Positions 43,638-53,927 of a stretch of DNA of 64,000 nucleotides are shown one piece after another. The stretch lies in the NCBI GenBank assembly GCA_030538185.1, contig JAUNUK010000004.1, positions 1 to 64,000 on the forward strand, in the 5' to 3' direction. The position numbers and the translations under genes are program-made. Source of the stretch: Actinomycetaceae bacterium. Lineage in GTDB: Bacteria > Actinomycetota > Actinomycetes > Actinomycetales > Actinomycetaceae. Each line of letters starts with the position of its first letter. Positions within the stretch are counted from its first letter, which is position 1. Under the pieces are notes generated by a model. It did no database searches. It was not told the origin of the DNA and saw only the letters and a list, made by a program, of their open reading frames with translations.

Positions 43638-43754
43638 TTAGTTTGAAGCAATAAAGCGTTTCGATTTTTCCACAGGCTTAGGCTTCAGGCACAGATATGT
43701 CATCATTTGGACATCTCTTTACCTTTGCCGCGACCAGGACTTTCACTGGATTTT

Positions 43755-46217
43755 CTAAAATAATTTGGCTAAAACCTCGCTGGATTCCTTTGCGATTTGC
43801 GCCACATCGAAGCTTAAAAGGGTCCTTGGTCCGCCTTCTCCAGGTTCAAAAACATTGCCGAGGGCGGATTCTTTGTCGCTGTGGTCCTCCCCAGCGCCGG
43901 CCTGCGGCAGCCCTGGGCCTTCTATTGTCAGCAATTCCCCGCCAGAGGTACCGATCCGTGTCGCCTGGACGCCCTCGGCTTGAGCCGCAGCAAACACAGC
44001 CTCCAGATCAGCTTCACGAACAGCCACAACCGCGCGCGCCTGAGTTTCGCTGAACAGCAAGGTGAACAGGTCAATCGAGTTGGCTTGCGAGGCGGCACTC
44101 AGGTCGAAGGAACCCCCAACACCAAAGCGCGTGGTCATATCGACCAGCACCTGCGCAAGCCCGCCATTGGAACAGTCATGCGAGGCGCGCAAGAGACGTG
44201 TTTCTGCCGGGTTGCCTTTCTGTTCCGCATTGCTACCCACACCGCCCTCGGAAATTACTGAATCTGCCTCGGCCAAGGCGATCAAAACATTGCCTAAAGC
44301 GACTTCGGCTGCGAAGTCAACCCGGGGAGGCAGGCCACCCAGGTGCTTGTGGACCGTGCGCGCCCAAGCGCTTCCGTCCAGTTCGGCCCGGGTTTCGCCC
44401 AGCAGGACGACCGCGAGGCCTTCCGTGTCGAAACCGGAGGGCACGGCGCGGCGCACGTCTTGCATGACGCCCAGCATGCCGATAACCGGGGTGGGGTTGA
44501 TGGAGGAATCGATGGCGCCTTTGACTGCGCCAGAGGAGTTGTACAGCGACACGTTTCCGCCGGTCACAGGGATGCCCAGGGTTTTACAGCCGTCGGCCAG
44601 GCCGGTCATGGCCTGGACCAGTTGCCACATGGCGTCCGTGTCCTCGGGGCTGCCAAAGTTGAGGCAATCGGTGATCGCCATGGGCCTAGCACCCACGGTG
44701 CAGACATTGCGGTAGGACTCTGCCAGGGCCTGCTGCGCCCCCGCGTAGGGGTCGAGTTTCGTAAACCAGCCGTTGGCGTCGGTGGCCAGAGCCACGCCCA
44801 GGTTGGTGTTTTCATCCACTCGGATGACGCCCGCATCGTCGGGCTGGGCAAGTGCCGTTGCGCCCTGCACGTAGCGGTCATACTGGTCTGTGATCCAGTT
44901 TTTGGAAGCCTGGTTGGGGTCCTGGACGCACACCTGCCTGACGGCTGTGGTCAAGTCTTCGGCTGTCGCGGGCCTGGACAAGCCTGTGGCCTGTACAGTT
45001 GCCGCCTGCAGGGCGTCTTGCCACTGAGGTTTGACGTAGGGCCGGTCATAAACTGGCCCGTCATGAGCCACGGTCTTGGGGTCAACATCCACGATCCGGT
45101 GGCCGAAGTGGTCGATGGTCAGGCGGCCATCCCCTGTGACCTCGCCGACTACGGCGGACTCCACATCCCACCGGGCGAGGATCTCGTTGAAGCGCTCCAT
45201 GTTTTCGGGCGCCACGACTGCCATCATGCGCTCTTGCGATTCTGACATGAGGATCTCGCCGGCCGTCAGTGTCGGGTCGCGCAGCAACACGTTCTCTAGG
45301 TGAACGTGCATTCCAGAGCCGCCATTGGAGGCCAACTCGCTCGTGGAACAGCTGATGCCTGCGGCACCCAAGTCCTGAATGCCTTCCACGATTTCGGCCT
45401 CGAACAGTTCCAGGCACGCCTCGATCAGGACTTTCTCCATGAAGGGGTCGCCGACCTGGACTGAGGGCCGTTTGGCGGGCATGCCGTCCTCGAAAGTCTC
45501 GGAGGCCAGGATGGATGCGCCTCCGATTCCGTCCCCGCCGGTTCGCGCCCCGAACAGCACGACTTTGTTGCCTACGCCCTCGGCATTGGCCAAGTGGATG
45601 TCCTCGTGTCGCAAAACCCCTATACACAAGGCGTTGACCAGCGGGTTTCCCTGGTACGACGGGTCGAACTCGGCCTCGCCGCCGATATTGGGCAGGCCCA
45701 AGCAGTTGCCGTAGCCGCCCACGCCGGAGACCACGCCTTTGACGACGCGGGCGGTGTCCGGGTGTTCGGGCGCGCCGAAACGCAGCTGGTCCATAACCGC
45801 GACTGGCCTGGCTCCCATGGAGATAATGTCGCGCACGATGCCCCCGACCCCGGTGGCGGCGCCTTGGTACGGTTCGACAAACGAAGGGTGGTTGTGGGAT
45901 TCAACCTTGAAGGTCACGGCCCAGCCTTGGCCGATGTCGACCACGCCGGCGTTTTGCCCCATGCCGACCAACAGGTTTTTGCGCATGTCCTCGGTGGTTT
46001 TCGCGCCGAACTGTTCACCCAGGTGCTTCTTGGAGGATTTATACGAACAGTGCTCTGACCACATGACGGAGTACATGGCCAGTTCCGCGTTCGTGGGGCG
46101 CCGCCCCAACAGGTCGTAGATCTGCTGGTATTCATCGTCCGTGAGCCCTAGCGACGCATAAGGCATGTCTTTGTCGGGGGTAGCCAACGCATCCGCAATA
46201 GTGTCGGGCTTCTCCAC
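43755..46217 (-). CDS. purL: Phosphoribosylformylglycinamidine synthase subunit PurL
   Basis: About 820 residues from GTG 46217, preceded by GGAGGA; the open frame continues to 46301. It uses ATP and ammonia from PurQ to turn FGAR into FGAM. Motifs: [60 protein letters not shown] and [11 protein letters not shown]. It is somewhat longer than the usual 740-770 residues because of linkers at about 610-680 and a C-terminal loop. Several linkers contain the CCGAGGGCG word, and one copy sits 20 bases before the start codon. It is not adjacent to purQ. Confidence 0.92.
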   Translation of the reverse strand: MEKPDTIADALATPDKDMPYASLGLTDDEYQQIYDLLGRRPTNAELAMYSVMWSEHCSYKSSKKHLGEQFGAKTTEDMRKNLLVGMGQNAGVVDIGQGWAVTFKVESHNHPSFVEPYQGAATGVGGIVRDIISMGARPVAVMDQLRFGAPEHPDTARVVKGVVSGVGGYGNCLGLPNIGGEAEFDPSYQGNPLVNALCIGVLRHEDIHLANAEGVGNKVVLFGARTGGDGIGGASILASETFEDGMPAKRPSVQVGDPFMEKVLIEACLELFEAEIVEGIQDLGAAGISCSTSELASNGGSGMHVHLENVLLRDPTLTAGEILMSESQERMMAVVAPENMERFNEILARWDVESAVVGEVTGDGRLTIDHFGHRIVDVDPKTVAHDGPVYDRPYVKPQWQDALQAATVQATGLSRPATAEDLTTAVRQVCVQDPNQASKNWITDQYDRYVQGATALAQPDDAGVIRVDENTNLGVALATDANGWFTKLDPYAGAQQALAESYRNVCTVGARPMAITDCLNFGSPEDTDAMWQLVQAMTGLADGCKTLGIPVTGGNVSLYNSSGAVKGAIDSSINPTPVIGMLGVMQDVRRAVPSGFDTEGLAVVLLGETRAELDGSAWARTVHKHLGGLPPRVDFAAEVALGNVLIALAEADSVISEGGVGSNAEQKGNPAETRLLRASHDCSNGGLAQVLVDMTTRFGVGGSFDLSAASQANSIDLFTLLFSETQARAVVAVREADLEAVFAAAQAEGVQATRIGTSGGELLTIEGPGLPQAGAGEDHSDKESALGNVFEPGEGGPRTLLSFDVAQIAKESSEVLAKLF

Positions 46218-46343
46218 AGTTCCTCCAGGTTCATTGCCGAGGGCGGTTTCCACGTGTCTGCAGCGCAACACCCAAATCTGACGCAAAGTCGTCACGGGCA
46301 CGAGGGCTTCGCCCTCGAAACTGCAAACACCCCCAGCCTACCC

Positions 46344-46838
46344 CTAGCTGCGGGTCATGGTGTAGAAGGCGGCGGCTATCGCAAGGAGTACGCCAAGGGC
46401 GACCAAGCACACGACGCCGATCAGCCAGGTGGCGCTGGGGAAGGCCGTGAGCAAAGTGATACCTGCAAAGATGATGGACACACCCCAGGCAATACGAACA
46501 ATCAAGGTCAAGCTAGCAGAGTAAAGGTGTTGGGCATTCGTGCCTGTTACCTCTACAGGAAAGTTGTAGATCTTTGGGTGGGCCAGAAGTAAGCGCAAAA
46601 CGCCCAGGATAGCTGGGCCAATGAGGGTGGGTATCAGCGCCCACCACTTCGATCCCCAGCCGTCAGCAGCTCCATCCAGGCCATAGTGCGTAGGGATGAC
46701 ATCGGGCAGCATTGGTAGTCGAATGACCAGGACTAACACGGCAAACGCCAAAGGAATCCAGGCGAACATCATGCGGCGCTTATGCAAGGCGACCATCACC
46801 GGATCGGGCTCAGGACGTTCACCAACATGAGTCAACAT
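46344..46838 (-). CDS. DUF1648-type membrane protein
   Basis: A protein of 164 residues with four hydrophobic helices. PDVIPTHYGLDGAADGWGSK is the DUF1648 motif found in small SdpI-like and related membrane proteins. Function unknown; an immunity or signalling role is only possible by analogy. It lies ten bases after the DsrE-like gene. Confidence 0.8.
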   Translation of the reverse strand: MLTHVGERPEPDPVMVALHKRRMMFAWIPLAFAVLVLVIRLPMLPDVIPTHYGLDGAADGWGSKWWALIPTLIGPAILGVLRLLLAHPKIYNFPVEVTGTNAQHLYSASLTLIVRIAWGVSIIFAGITLLTAFPSATWLIGVVCLVALGVLLAIAAAFYTMTRS

Positions 46839-46847
46839 ACGGCCTCT

Positions 46848-47213
46848 TTAGAAGGTTAGGACTTTGTCGGACCATTCGACTAGAGCCAGGCAGTCGAGCA
46901 TCGTCGAGAAGGAACACACTTCGGTGCCTTCCATTTTACGCGACTTCAAACAGGTGCCGCAGGCCATCACCTCACCTCCAGCCTCTGCAAACTTGTCTAA
47001 CTGCTCAGATGGATCCCATTTTTCGTGAGTCAGTTCAGGGATTTCTACTGCCTCGCCCATGAGGAACACCTTGACCTCATGCCCTTTCCCGAGGGCGGTA
47101 TTTGCGAAGCGCAGCGCGTTCCAGGCCTTTTCAAACTCTTTGGTCTCGATGATGATTCCCAGTTTCAATGGCTCTGCTGTTTTCGAGGTTTGACCGGTCC
47201 CAAATATATCCAT
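46848..47213 (-). CDS. DsrE/DsrF family protein
   Basis: A protein of 121 residues with a Rossmann-like DsrE pattern: LKLGIIIETKEFEKAWNALR, HEVKVFLMGEAVEIPEL and AGGEVMACGTCLKSRKM. The Cys pair in CGTC is at the place of the sulfur-carrier cysteine of this family. It probably handles sulfane sulfur. A rhodanese remnant lies next to it on the other strand, supporting a former sulfur-transfer locus. Confidence 0.85.
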   Translation of the reverse strand: MDIFGTGQTSKTAEPLKLGIIIETKEFEKAWNALRFANTALGKGHEVKVFLMGEAVEIPELTHEKWDPSEQLDKFAEAGGEVMACGTCLKSRKMEGTEVCSFSTMLDCLALVEWSDKVLTF

Positions 47214-47272
47214 AGCAGACGCTCCAACTCCAGGGCTATAACTCTATAACTTAATTGACGCGAACAATATAA

Positions 47273-47428
47273 GACACAACTATTGTGGCCTATTGCCGGG
47301 GACCGTACTGCGTCATGGCCGCAACCGCCGTGGCCCAACTGCGCGAGGCAGGTTTTAGGGCCGCCCGCCTAGAAATCGGATACCCCGATTGGCTCCACAC
47401 CCAAAACAACCACAAGACGTCCCACTAA
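47273..47428 (+). pseudogene. Rhodanese domain fragment
   Basis: A frame between two stops reads IVAYCRGPYCVMAATAVAQL, then EAGFRAARLEIGYPDWL. This is the catalytic-Cys loop (C-R-G-P-Y-C) and C-terminal helix of a rhodanese, as in ArsR-rhodanese proteins. There is no start codon or N-terminal half, and a TAA lies just upstream, so it is a remnant. It is too short to function as a sulfurtransferase. Confidence 0.75.
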
Positions 47429-47689
47429 ACCCGTGTTCACCTGCCAGAACAATCAGACAAAGGCAAAGATGGCACCTGCCGGCTTGATGCAGGACAACTT
47501 GCAACAACCAGACAGGCGGACGCCCACACTTCCTGACGCCAAGAGGCTTCACATTTTCCGAGGGCGCATCCATCGGGTGTTCCAGATGAGAAAACGCGAC
47601 TCCACACAGTCGTCAAACACACCTCTGAAGGCTCCAAACTGCCAACCACAAGCAAAGACAGATATGAGTTGCATCACAAAGCTGTAGTT
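47429..47689. other. Intergenic region
   Basis: No gene is supported. It includes one copy of the word (47558-47566). Base composition is similar to the surroundings. It may be decayed sequence of the locus that held the rhodanese. Confidence 0.4.
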
Positions 47690-47707
47690 ACCCTACTTAA
47701 GTAGGGT
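47690..47707. promoter_or_regulatory. Perfect 18-bp palindrome, operator-like
   Basis: ACCCTACTTAAGTAGGGT, a perfect palindrome with no loop, 145 bases before the small membrane protein gene. The shape suits a dimeric repressor. No regulator gene is adjacent. Confidence 0.5.
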
Positions 47708-47851
47708 CACAAAAGGTGTCTCCCTCTGAAAGACTTGTGCGAGAAACTCTGGCTGTGGTTGTGGTTGCGGAGCGCGGTTGCCACATCAGGAATGCTTGGA
47801 CGCAGTGAACTTGCAGTTTATGTGCCCGGCGCAGGAAGTGAAGGGGAGGCT

Positions 47852-48331
47852 ATGAACGTACTGAAACACCTGGGTTCGATACAGATTCAAGACCCGAAAT
47901 TGAGCCTAATTCGCACGGTCTTGTTCTGGGTGGGCTTGGGGTTTGCTTTCCTCACAATAATCGTCGCCCTGCTTTCACTTTTCGATGTTCTTGACCTGCC
48001 AATCGAGACAACAACGACGAGTGTCCTCATGTTTTTATGCATGTTTGGATACCACTACATCGAGGTGCGTGAAAAACGGACGCGCCACCAGCAACAAGGT
48101 TTTGCAACGCCCTTTCCGGCGGAACCTATCGAGATTATCATGTGGGTTTTCGTCCCGCTCATCTGCGTGGTTAGCCTCACCGCATCCATCCTGCGGTTTT
48201 CGTTCAGCCACGACTTATTCGAAGCATTGGATCTAGCCGCGGTTGTCACGGCACTATTCGTATTTTGGGGCGCCGTTGGATTCGACATGAAACACCGCAG
48301 ACGCCAAGGCCGCCTGGGGCGCTTGGGCTAA
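47852..48331 (+). CDS. Four-helix membrane protein of unknown function
   Basis: A protein of 159 residues from ATG 47852 behind GGGGAGG. Four hydrophobic segments (VLFWVGLGFAFLTIIVALLS, SVLMFLCMFGYHYI, IIMWVFVPLICVVSLTASIL, AAVVTALFVFWGAV) with a basic loop and a basic C-terminal tail. I do not recognise a family. A longer start at 47735 is possible but has no ribosome site. Confidence 0.7.
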   Translation: MNVLKHLGSIQIQDPKLSLIRTVLFWVGLGFAFLTIIVALLSLFDVLDLPIETTTTSVLMFLCMFGYHYIEVREKRTRHQQQGFATPFPAEPIEIIMWVFVPLICVVSLTASILRFSFSHDLFEALDLAAVVTALFVFWGAVGFDMKHRRRQGRLGRLG

Positions 48332-48434
48332 GACATTCACTAACTTGCCGATCGGGTCTCTGGGTTACCGATTCTCCTTTGATAGAGGCCCGGTCGGCGT
48401 CCTACGTTTTTCCGCTGAGACTATCACCTAGTGC

Positions 48435-48472
48435 CTGAGCCTATTGGGGGCATACCCTACGAATAGGCTCAG
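48435..48472 (-). repeat. Inverted-repeat element CTGAGCCTATT / AATAGGCTCAG, copy 2
   Basis: Read on the minus strand it aligns with 40925-40966: the arms are identical and the core starts CGT-GGGTA as there. A half arm (GATAGGCTCAG) follows at 48482. It lies just beyond the purQ stop, where it may act as a terminator. Confidence 0.8.
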
Positions 48473-48488
48473 ACCTTGACTGATAGGC

Positions 48489-49250
48489 TCAGCGCAGGAG
48501 GGAGGCCACAACGGAGGTGAAGAGTCTCAGGCCGTCCACACCGCCGTGCGCACCGCCCTCGGCCCCAGAAACCAAGGGACCGAAACCTGCCTCTATCGCG
48601 TGCTCCGGGTGAGGCATGAGACCGACCACATTGCCGCGCGCATTACACACGCCTGCGATGTCGCTCATGGAGCCGTTGGGGTTTCCCATCTCACCGGCGT
48701 AGCGAAAGACAACCTGGCCTTCACCTTCTAGCCGCTCAATCGTCTCGGGGGCGGCAATGAAACAACCCTCGCCGTTCTTCAGCGGAATCGTGATTTCGTC
48801 ACCCGGGGCGAAACCGCCCGTCCAGGCCGTGTCCGTGTTCTCGACGCGCAAAACCTGGTCACGACAGTAAAACTTTTGTTGTTCGTTGCGAATAAGGGCC
48901 CCATCAATCAGGTGAGCTTCAGCCAAAACCTGGAAGCCATTACAAATCCCGAGGACAGGCATACCGCGCCCAGCGGCCTCAATCACCATTTCCATGACGG
49001 GAGACATGCGCGCAATCGCACCACAGCGCAGGTAATCGCCGTATGAAAACCCTCCGGGCAGCACGACGGCATCCACCCCATGCAGGTCACGGTCCTTGTG
49101 CCACAGGTTCACCGGCTTGGCACCCGCCAGACGCACCGCACGCAGGGCGTCGCGGTCATCCAGGGTTCCAGGGAAAGTGACGACGCCGATTTTGGGCGCA
49201 CCCGCCAAAGCGGACGCATCGACAGGAGCCGTATACGCCAGCGGGCTCAT
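48489..49250 (-). CDS. purQ: Phosphoribosylformylglycinamidine synthase subunit PurQ
   Basis: A protein of 253 residues. It is the glutaminase subunit feeding ammonia to PurL. Class I glutaminase motifs: [17 protein letters not shown], the nucleophile Cys in [11 protein letters not shown], and His/Glu in [12 protein letters not shown] loop of about 15 residues near the C-terminus is longer than usual. ATG overlaps the purS stop by one base (TGATG). Confidence 0.94.
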   Translation of the reverse strand: MSPLAYTAPVDASALAGAPKIGVVTFPGTLDDRDALRAVRLAGAKPVNLWHKDRDLHGVDAVVLPGGFSYGDYLRCGAIARMSPVMEMVIEAAGRGMPVLGICNGFQVLAEAHLIDGALIRNEQQKFYCRDQVLRVENTDTAWTGGFAPGDEITIPLKNGEGCFIAAPETIERLEGEGQVVFRYAGEMGNPNGSMSDIAGVCNARGNVVGLMPHPEHAIEAGFGPLVSGAEGGAHGGVDGLRLFTSVVASLLR

Positions 49251-49612
49251 CAGTTTTCCACCTTTTGACAGCCGCAGCCCTGATCGACGGGCAGCTCAGC
49301 GGCGTGACGTCCTCGGGCAGCGTCTTGACCTTGCTGGCCACCGCCGCAACATTTGCCCTGGCCGCCACCACAGGCCTTGACCTTGACGACGTCCTCAATA
49401 ATGGGATTCGACAGCAGAGTTTCTGCCGCCTGACGCGCGGCCTCTAGGTCAGCCTCGGTAACCTCGCCTTCGACGGTCAAAACGAAGCGCTTGCCCTGGC
49501 GAACATCGGTGAATTGGGTGTGGCCCAAGCTTGCCAGCGCAGAACGCACGGCCTTGCCCTGCGGATCTAGAATCTCTGGTTTCGGCATGACCTCTACGAC
49601 AATGCGTCCCAT
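49250..49612 (-). CDS. purS: PurS subunit with Cys-rich C-terminal extension
   Basis: A protein of 120 residues from ATG 49612 after AAGGAG. Residues 1-80 are PurS ([20 protein letters not shown], then [21 protein letters not shown]), the small scaffold that bridges PurQ and PurL. The last 40 residues are extra: a Gly/Gln stretch with six cysteines ([14 protein letters not shown]), not part of normal PurS, which ends near residue 85. It could bind metal or be an accident of stop loss. Confidence 0.88.
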   Translation of the reverse strand: MGRIVVEVMPKPEILDPQGKAVRSALASLGHTQFTDVRQGKRFVLTVEGEVTEADLEAARQAAETLLSNPIIEDVVKVKACGGGQGKCCGGGQQGQDAARGRHAAELPVDQGCGCQKVEN

Positions 49613-49686
49613 GTGCGTCTCCTTGGAAGTGCTTAAGCGTGGTGTCAGCCTATCAGCGCCTTGGTCCAGCACCCACCCGGACGGGG

Positions 49687-49838
49687 TGTCGACAAATGGC
49701 CTACCCACTGTCGCCAAACGGCCTACTATGAAAGGCTCCAACACTAAGATTATGCAACATTCCGAACTGCCATTTACGACTTAGCAGGTCAGCCAGTACA
49801 CTCCACACGCTTCCAATGTTTTGTTGCCAAACGATCTA
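49687..49838 (-). promoter_or_regulatory. Three copies of a 17-bp motif upstream of purSQ
   Basis: Read toward purS the motif is TAGGCCRTTTGKCGACA (49687-49703, 49709-49725) and TAGATCGTTTGGCAACA (49822-49838). The two nearest copies start 22 bp apart, about two helical turns. They lie in the purS leader region, so a purine or one-carbon regulator is a fair guess; the motif does not match the Bacillus PurBox. Confidence 0.45.
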
Positions 49839-49878
49839 TAGGCAATAGGCCTTTTGTGAACGCACGATAGGCCATTTC

Positions 49879-51876
49879 TCACTCCATTTGCGCGGACCAC
49901 ATCTGGGCGTACAGACCGCGCGCGTCCAATAGTTCCTGGTGCCGCCCGCGTTCCACGATGCGCCCGTTTTCCATCACCAGGATTTCGTCTGCGTCCTGGA
50001 TGGTAGACAGGCGGTGCGCGACGACAATGGTCGAACCACCTGCCTTGGCATGCGCCTCAATTGAGGCAGTGACGACAGCCTGGGTATCCACGTCCAGGTC
50101 CGAGGTCGCCTCGTCTAAAATCAATATCCGCGCCCGCCCAATCCCCAAGGTCTGAGTTCTTAGCAACGCGCGGGCAAGGGCTATGCGCTGCTTTTGACCG
50201 CCGGAGATCTGCGTGGCGCGAGGGCCCACCTGGGTATCCAGCCCCTTGGGCAAATCGATCAGGAACGCTGAGGGTCCAAGAACACCGCCGATGACTGCCT
50301 CTCCGCTGTTCAAAGCGTCGCGGGCCTCGCCATGCGCGGATGGGGTCACCGGATTCCCCTGCACATCCACACAGAGTCCCGCCCACTGGCATGCCTGCAA
50401 CAGGTCACGCTCAGTGGCTCCAGGCGCTGCCATCAGCAAGTTGTCACGCACACTTCCAGCAAAGAGGTATTCTCGCTGCCGCACGATCGCGACCTCGTCA
50501 CGCAGCGCGTCCACATCCCAGTCGCGCAGGTCAAGGCCTGCCAAACGCACGCTGCCCACGCACGCGTCCATAAGGCGAACTAAAGCGGCCGCAAGAGTCG
50601 ACTTTCCCGAACCAGAGGAGCCCACGACAGCCACCATCTGCCCAGGTTGAACCCTAAAAGACACATCTTGAACCACACTGACAAGGGCGTCGGTGTTGCT
50701 GCTATAACCCAAGGTCACGTGGTCAACCTCAAGGACGCGAGGCTCATCAGGCGCAACCGCCTGCACAGAGGCAGGGATCGAAGGGGCGCGATCCATGGCA
50801 GCAAAAACACGCCTGGCCGAGGCGAAGGACAGCTTCAATTCTGAAGCGAACCCTTCGATAGCAGTAGCTGGAATATGGGCAGGAATCGCCACAGCGATGC
50901 AGGCGAAAACACCCGGCAAACCCACTGTGCCGGTCACAAACAAGTACCCACCCATAACGGTCAACACCAGCATGGTTATCACAGGAAGCATGGAAACCAG
51001 GGACTGCCGAAGCCCATCCACGCGACCAGATACCCCCAAGGCATCTGCCAGTCGCACCTCGGAGTCACGCAGACCAGCGATTCGCGCATCGACCTGCTGG
51101 TAGGAGATGATTTCACGCGCGCTCTGGAGGGTGTCAACCAGATAGGTGCCTTGTTCACCACGCACCTGGGCCAGTGCACGCCCGGCCCTTGACCCTGCAC
51201 TTTGACCCAAGAGCGGCACCAGCGCAGTCACCACAACACCTGCACCCAAAACCAGGGCCATCAGGGGGTGAACAAGACCTGCCGCAACACCAACCGTCAC
51301 GCAAGGCACGACCACTGCGCCTATCAAAGGCACCAGGGTGTGCGCGAAATATACCTCAATGCGATCTATGTCTTTGGTTGCGGTTGTAAGCAGGTCCCCG
51401 GTTTTTAGTGTCCGCGCGTCAAAAGGCGCCTGGGGGATCAGTGCCTCAAAAAACCGGACCCGTATCATCTCAAGTGATCTAAAGGCCACGAAGTGCCCCA
51501 AGAAATGTTCCAAATAAGACGCCAGTCCACGCAGCAAAGCCAGTCCCAAAAGAACCGAAACCAACGGCACCCAGTTTCCGATTGGGCTTGGTGGCGTGTA
51601 CTCGGCAGTTGTTACCATCTCGGCTGTCGCGTACCCGACAGGGCCAACATCCGCAGGCGGACCGCCTATAGAGCCACCACCTGCAATAACGCCCAGCGCC
51701 AACCCGGACAGAGCAAAGATACCCAAGAGCGATAACTGCGATACCACCCGACCGAAGGCAGACCCAATAAGCCACCCCAGTAAAGGCCTGGCCATACGCG
51801 CCAGGCGCAATGAAACCTGCCAACCACTCAGCTGTCGCGTAGTCAGCCCGTCCATATCAACGCCCACGCTCATCAC
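49879..51876 (-). CDS. ABC exporter half, fused membrane and ATPase domains (CydC-like)
   Basis: A protein of 665 residues. Six membrane helices (about 30-330) carry CydC-like features (SYLEHFLGHFVAFRSLEMIRVR, TGDLLTTATKDIDRIEVYF). The ATPase has Walker A GSSGSGKST, signature ISGGQKQR, Walker B ILILDEATSDLD and switch VAHR. An extra extracytoplasmic loop (about 65-110) is present. It overlaps the upstream ABC gene by 20 bases; the two should form a heterodimer. Thiol export for cytochrome bd assembly is the CydDC job, but no cydAB is here, so substrate is open. Confidence 0.82.
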   Translation of the reverse strand: MMSVGVDMDGLTTRQLSGWQVSLRLARMARPLLGWLIGSAFGRVVSQLSLLGIFALSGLALGVIAGGGSIGGPPADVGPVGYATAEMVTTAEYTPPSPIGNWVPLVSVLLGLALLRGLASYLEHFLGHFVAFRSLEMIRVRFFEALIPQAPFDARTLKTGDLLTTATKDIDRIEVYFAHTLVPLIGAVVVPCVTVGVAAGLVHPLMALVLGAGVVVTALVPLLGQSAGSRAGRALAQVRGEQGTYLVDTLQSAREIISYQQVDARIAGLRDSEVRLADALGVSGRVDGLRQSLVSMLPVITMLVLTVMGGYLFVTGTVGLPGVFACIAVAIPAHIPATAIEGFASELKLSFASARRVFAAMDRAPSIPASVQAVAPDEPRVLEVDHVTLGYSSNTDALVSVVQDVSFRVQPGQMVAVVGSSGSGKSTLAAALVRLMDACVGSVRLAGLDLRDWDVDALRDEVAIVRQREYLFAGSVRDNLLMAAPGATERDLLQACQWAGLCVDVQGNPVTPSAHGEARDALNSGEAVIGGVLGPSAFLIDLPKGLDTQVGPRATQISGGQKQRIALARALLRTQTLGIGRARILILDEATSDLDVDTQAVVTASIEAHAKAGGSTIVVAHRLSTIQDADEILVMENGRIVERGRHQELLDARGLYAQMWSAQME

Positions 51877-53737
51877 CTATGACAACCCCACCTGCCCGAA
51901 CCGTGTACACACGGTCGGCCACCCCGACAGCACTGGGCCGGTGAGCAACCGACACAACCGTGCGCCCCACGCTCGCAGTAGCAATCGCCTCTAAAACCAG
52001 CTTTTCACTCACGCCGTCCAGGGAACTGGTGGGCTCATCCAACAGCAAAATGGGCCGGTCAGCCAGTAATGCCCGGGCGATTGCGATCCGCTGGGCCTGC
52101 CCGCCCGACACCCCATGCCCCAACTCGCCCACAACCGTGTCCAAGCCTTGCATCCAACGCGCTTCCTCAGCCAAGCAGACAGCCTCCAACACCCGCCACA
52201 TTTCCGCGTCCTTGGCCCCCGCCTTGGCCAAACGCAAATTGTCGGCGATTGTCCCCGACAAAAGCGCCCCGCCTTGCCCGACCAGGGCAGTGTTTCGCAG
52301 CAAAAAATCCGCGGCAGTCTGCGCCTTCCCCTCCTCGGTTTCACCTACATTGCCGAGGGCGGCGTCCCCCGGAGTGCCCTCGTATTGGATAGTGATTTCC
52401 CCCGTATCGGGCACAATCAGGCCTTGAAGCAGAGCTAACAATGTTGATTTTCCGCCGCCGGACTCTCCGCGCAATACGCTGTGTTTTCCACCCTCAAAAT
52501 CGACATTCACCTGCCGCAACACAGGTGTGTCGCCGTAAGCAAAGCCCAGGTTCCTCAGTCGGATGCTAGAAATCCGACCTGCTGGTTTTGCCCCCACCGC
52601 GGTGCTCGCAGGTTCAGGTGGCTCGCCAAAAGATACCCCATCCAGAATGTCCCGGATAGCTTTTTGGGAAGCGCGGCCCCCTAAACCTATGTAGAAAAAG
52701 GCGCCGACGTATTCGACGGGACTCAAGGTTGTGTAAATCAAGACAATAACTGAAAGTGATTGACCTGCTGTGATGTCGCCACGTCCAAGCCCACGAAGAG
52801 CCAAGAACGAACCTCCTACCAACAACACCGCGGCGAAGGTGGCGTCAATAATCAACACGATTAACTGGTTTCGTGCCAGCACCTTCATGACGGCAACGCG
52901 TACCCGATCCCCGGCCTTGGATAGCTCCCCTGCCTGACGGGTGTGCGCATTGATCAACCGCAGTGCCGACAACCCCTGCAAGGAGTCCAGGAACCGAGAA
53001 GCCAAGGCCGCGCGCGCCCGACGATGCGTTTGCGGCGCTTTACCAGCGGCACTTTGAAAACCGCCCACTATCAGGGGAATCAGCGGCAATAAACAGGCCA
53101 ACACACCTGCAATAACCCAGTCGATTGTCACGCCAATCCCACAGATCACCGCTGCAGGCACAACCAGAGACGCAACGGCAGGCCCCATGTATCCCACTCG
53201 GTAAGCCCCCACACGTTCCACCCCGTCGGTCACAGTATTTGCCAGCCCCGCACTTGGTCGACTGGCCAACCAGGAATACCCGCGAGCAAACACCGCACCC
53301 AATAGCCGAGTCCGCAGCCAGGATTCTTCTTGCCCAATAGCCTTGGCCACCAAGACACGATTGAGTATTGTTGCGACACCAATCGCAACAATACTCAAGA
53401 TCGCGACCACAACCGGCAAGCCCAGCACCTGCACATATTGACCCAGGGGCGCAGGTACAGCCGGATCCCTGAAAGGCGCATCATCCCCAGCAACGTCCAA
53501 GAGAGTACCGACACCCATATCTGCAAAAGCCTGCGTCCTTGCCCCCACATAAGCACCATCTATTACACGGGCAACACCCCAGGCGAGCGCCACGTAGGAA
53601 ACCGCGCGCACAACCGCCAACACAACCGAGAGAGCAAGGATGCGCGAAGGCAAACCTGGCGCCACAACGCGCGGCGCCCTCGCCTTCTTCTCGCGTGTTT
53701 TCACAAGGCTCCTCCGCATCGTGCCCATGCATCCCAC
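51857..53737 (-). CDS. ABC exporter half, fused membrane and ATPase domains (CydD-like)
   Basis: A protein of 626 residues. Membrane domain in the first 370 residues with the CydD-like SRFLDSLQGLSALRLINAHTR and GQEESWLRTRLLGAVFARG. The ATPase has Walker A GESGGGKST, signature VSGGQAQR, Walker B ILLLDEPTSSLD and switch VAHR; its Q-loop region includes an extra 35-residue insert with the CCGAGGGCG word (DAALGNVGE). First gene of the two-gene operon. Confidence 0.82.
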   Translation of the reverse strand: MGCMGTMRRSLVKTREKKARAPRVVAPGLPSRILALSVVLAVVRAVSYVALAWGVARVIDGAYVGARTQAFADMGVGTLLDVAGDDAPFRDPAVPAPLGQYVQVLGLPVVVAILSIVAIGVATILNRVLVAKAIGQEESWLRTRLLGAVFARGYSWLASRPSAGLANTVTDGVERVGAYRVGYMGPAVASLVVPAAVICGIGVTIDWVIAGVLACLLPLIPLIVGGFQSAAGKAPQTHRRARAALASRFLDSLQGLSALRLINAHTRQAGELSKAGDRVRVAVMKVLARNQLIVLIIDATFAAVLLVGGSFLALRGLGRGDITAGQSLSVIVLIYTTLSPVEYVGAFFYIGLGGRASQKAIRDILDGVSFGEPPEPASTAVGAKPAGRISSIRLRNLGFAYGDTPVLRQVNVDFEGGKHSVLRGESGGGKSTLLALLQGLIVPDTGEITIQYEGTPGDAALGNVGETEEGKAQTAADFLLRNTALVGQGGALLSGTIADNLRLAKAGAKDAEMWRVLEAVCLAEEARWMQGLDTVVGELGHGVSGGQAQRIAIARALLADRPILLLDEPTSSLDGVSEKLVLEAIATASVGRTVVSVAHRPSAVGVADRVYTVRAGGVVIGDERGR

Positions 53738-53864
53738 ACCAACCCGCTTAGGATACCCAAAGCGGGTTCTTCATATACGACAACTCTTCCACACGCCCCG
53801 AACACGAAGCACAAACACCAAGCCAACAGTCCCAACGCATCGCCCTCGGCAATCCAAAAATAGC

Positions 53865-53905
53865 GGAAGGCCCGGTGCAAAATACCTCGCTGCACCGAGC
53901 CTTCC
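53865..53905 (-). terminator. Terminator of the VWA surface protein gene
   Basis: Stem GGAAGGCCCGGTGCA / TGCACCGAGCCTTCC, 14 of 15 pairs, with a U-rich segment (GCTATTTTT) following on the minus strand. It lies 23 bases past the stop. Confidence 0.78.
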
Positions 53906-53927
53906 TGCTCGAATAAGGCGCTAGGTC

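Noticed and set aside
44343..45245. 300-codon plus-strand frame inside purL
   Set aside because: Antisense shadow of purL; purL motifs are intact across the whole segment.
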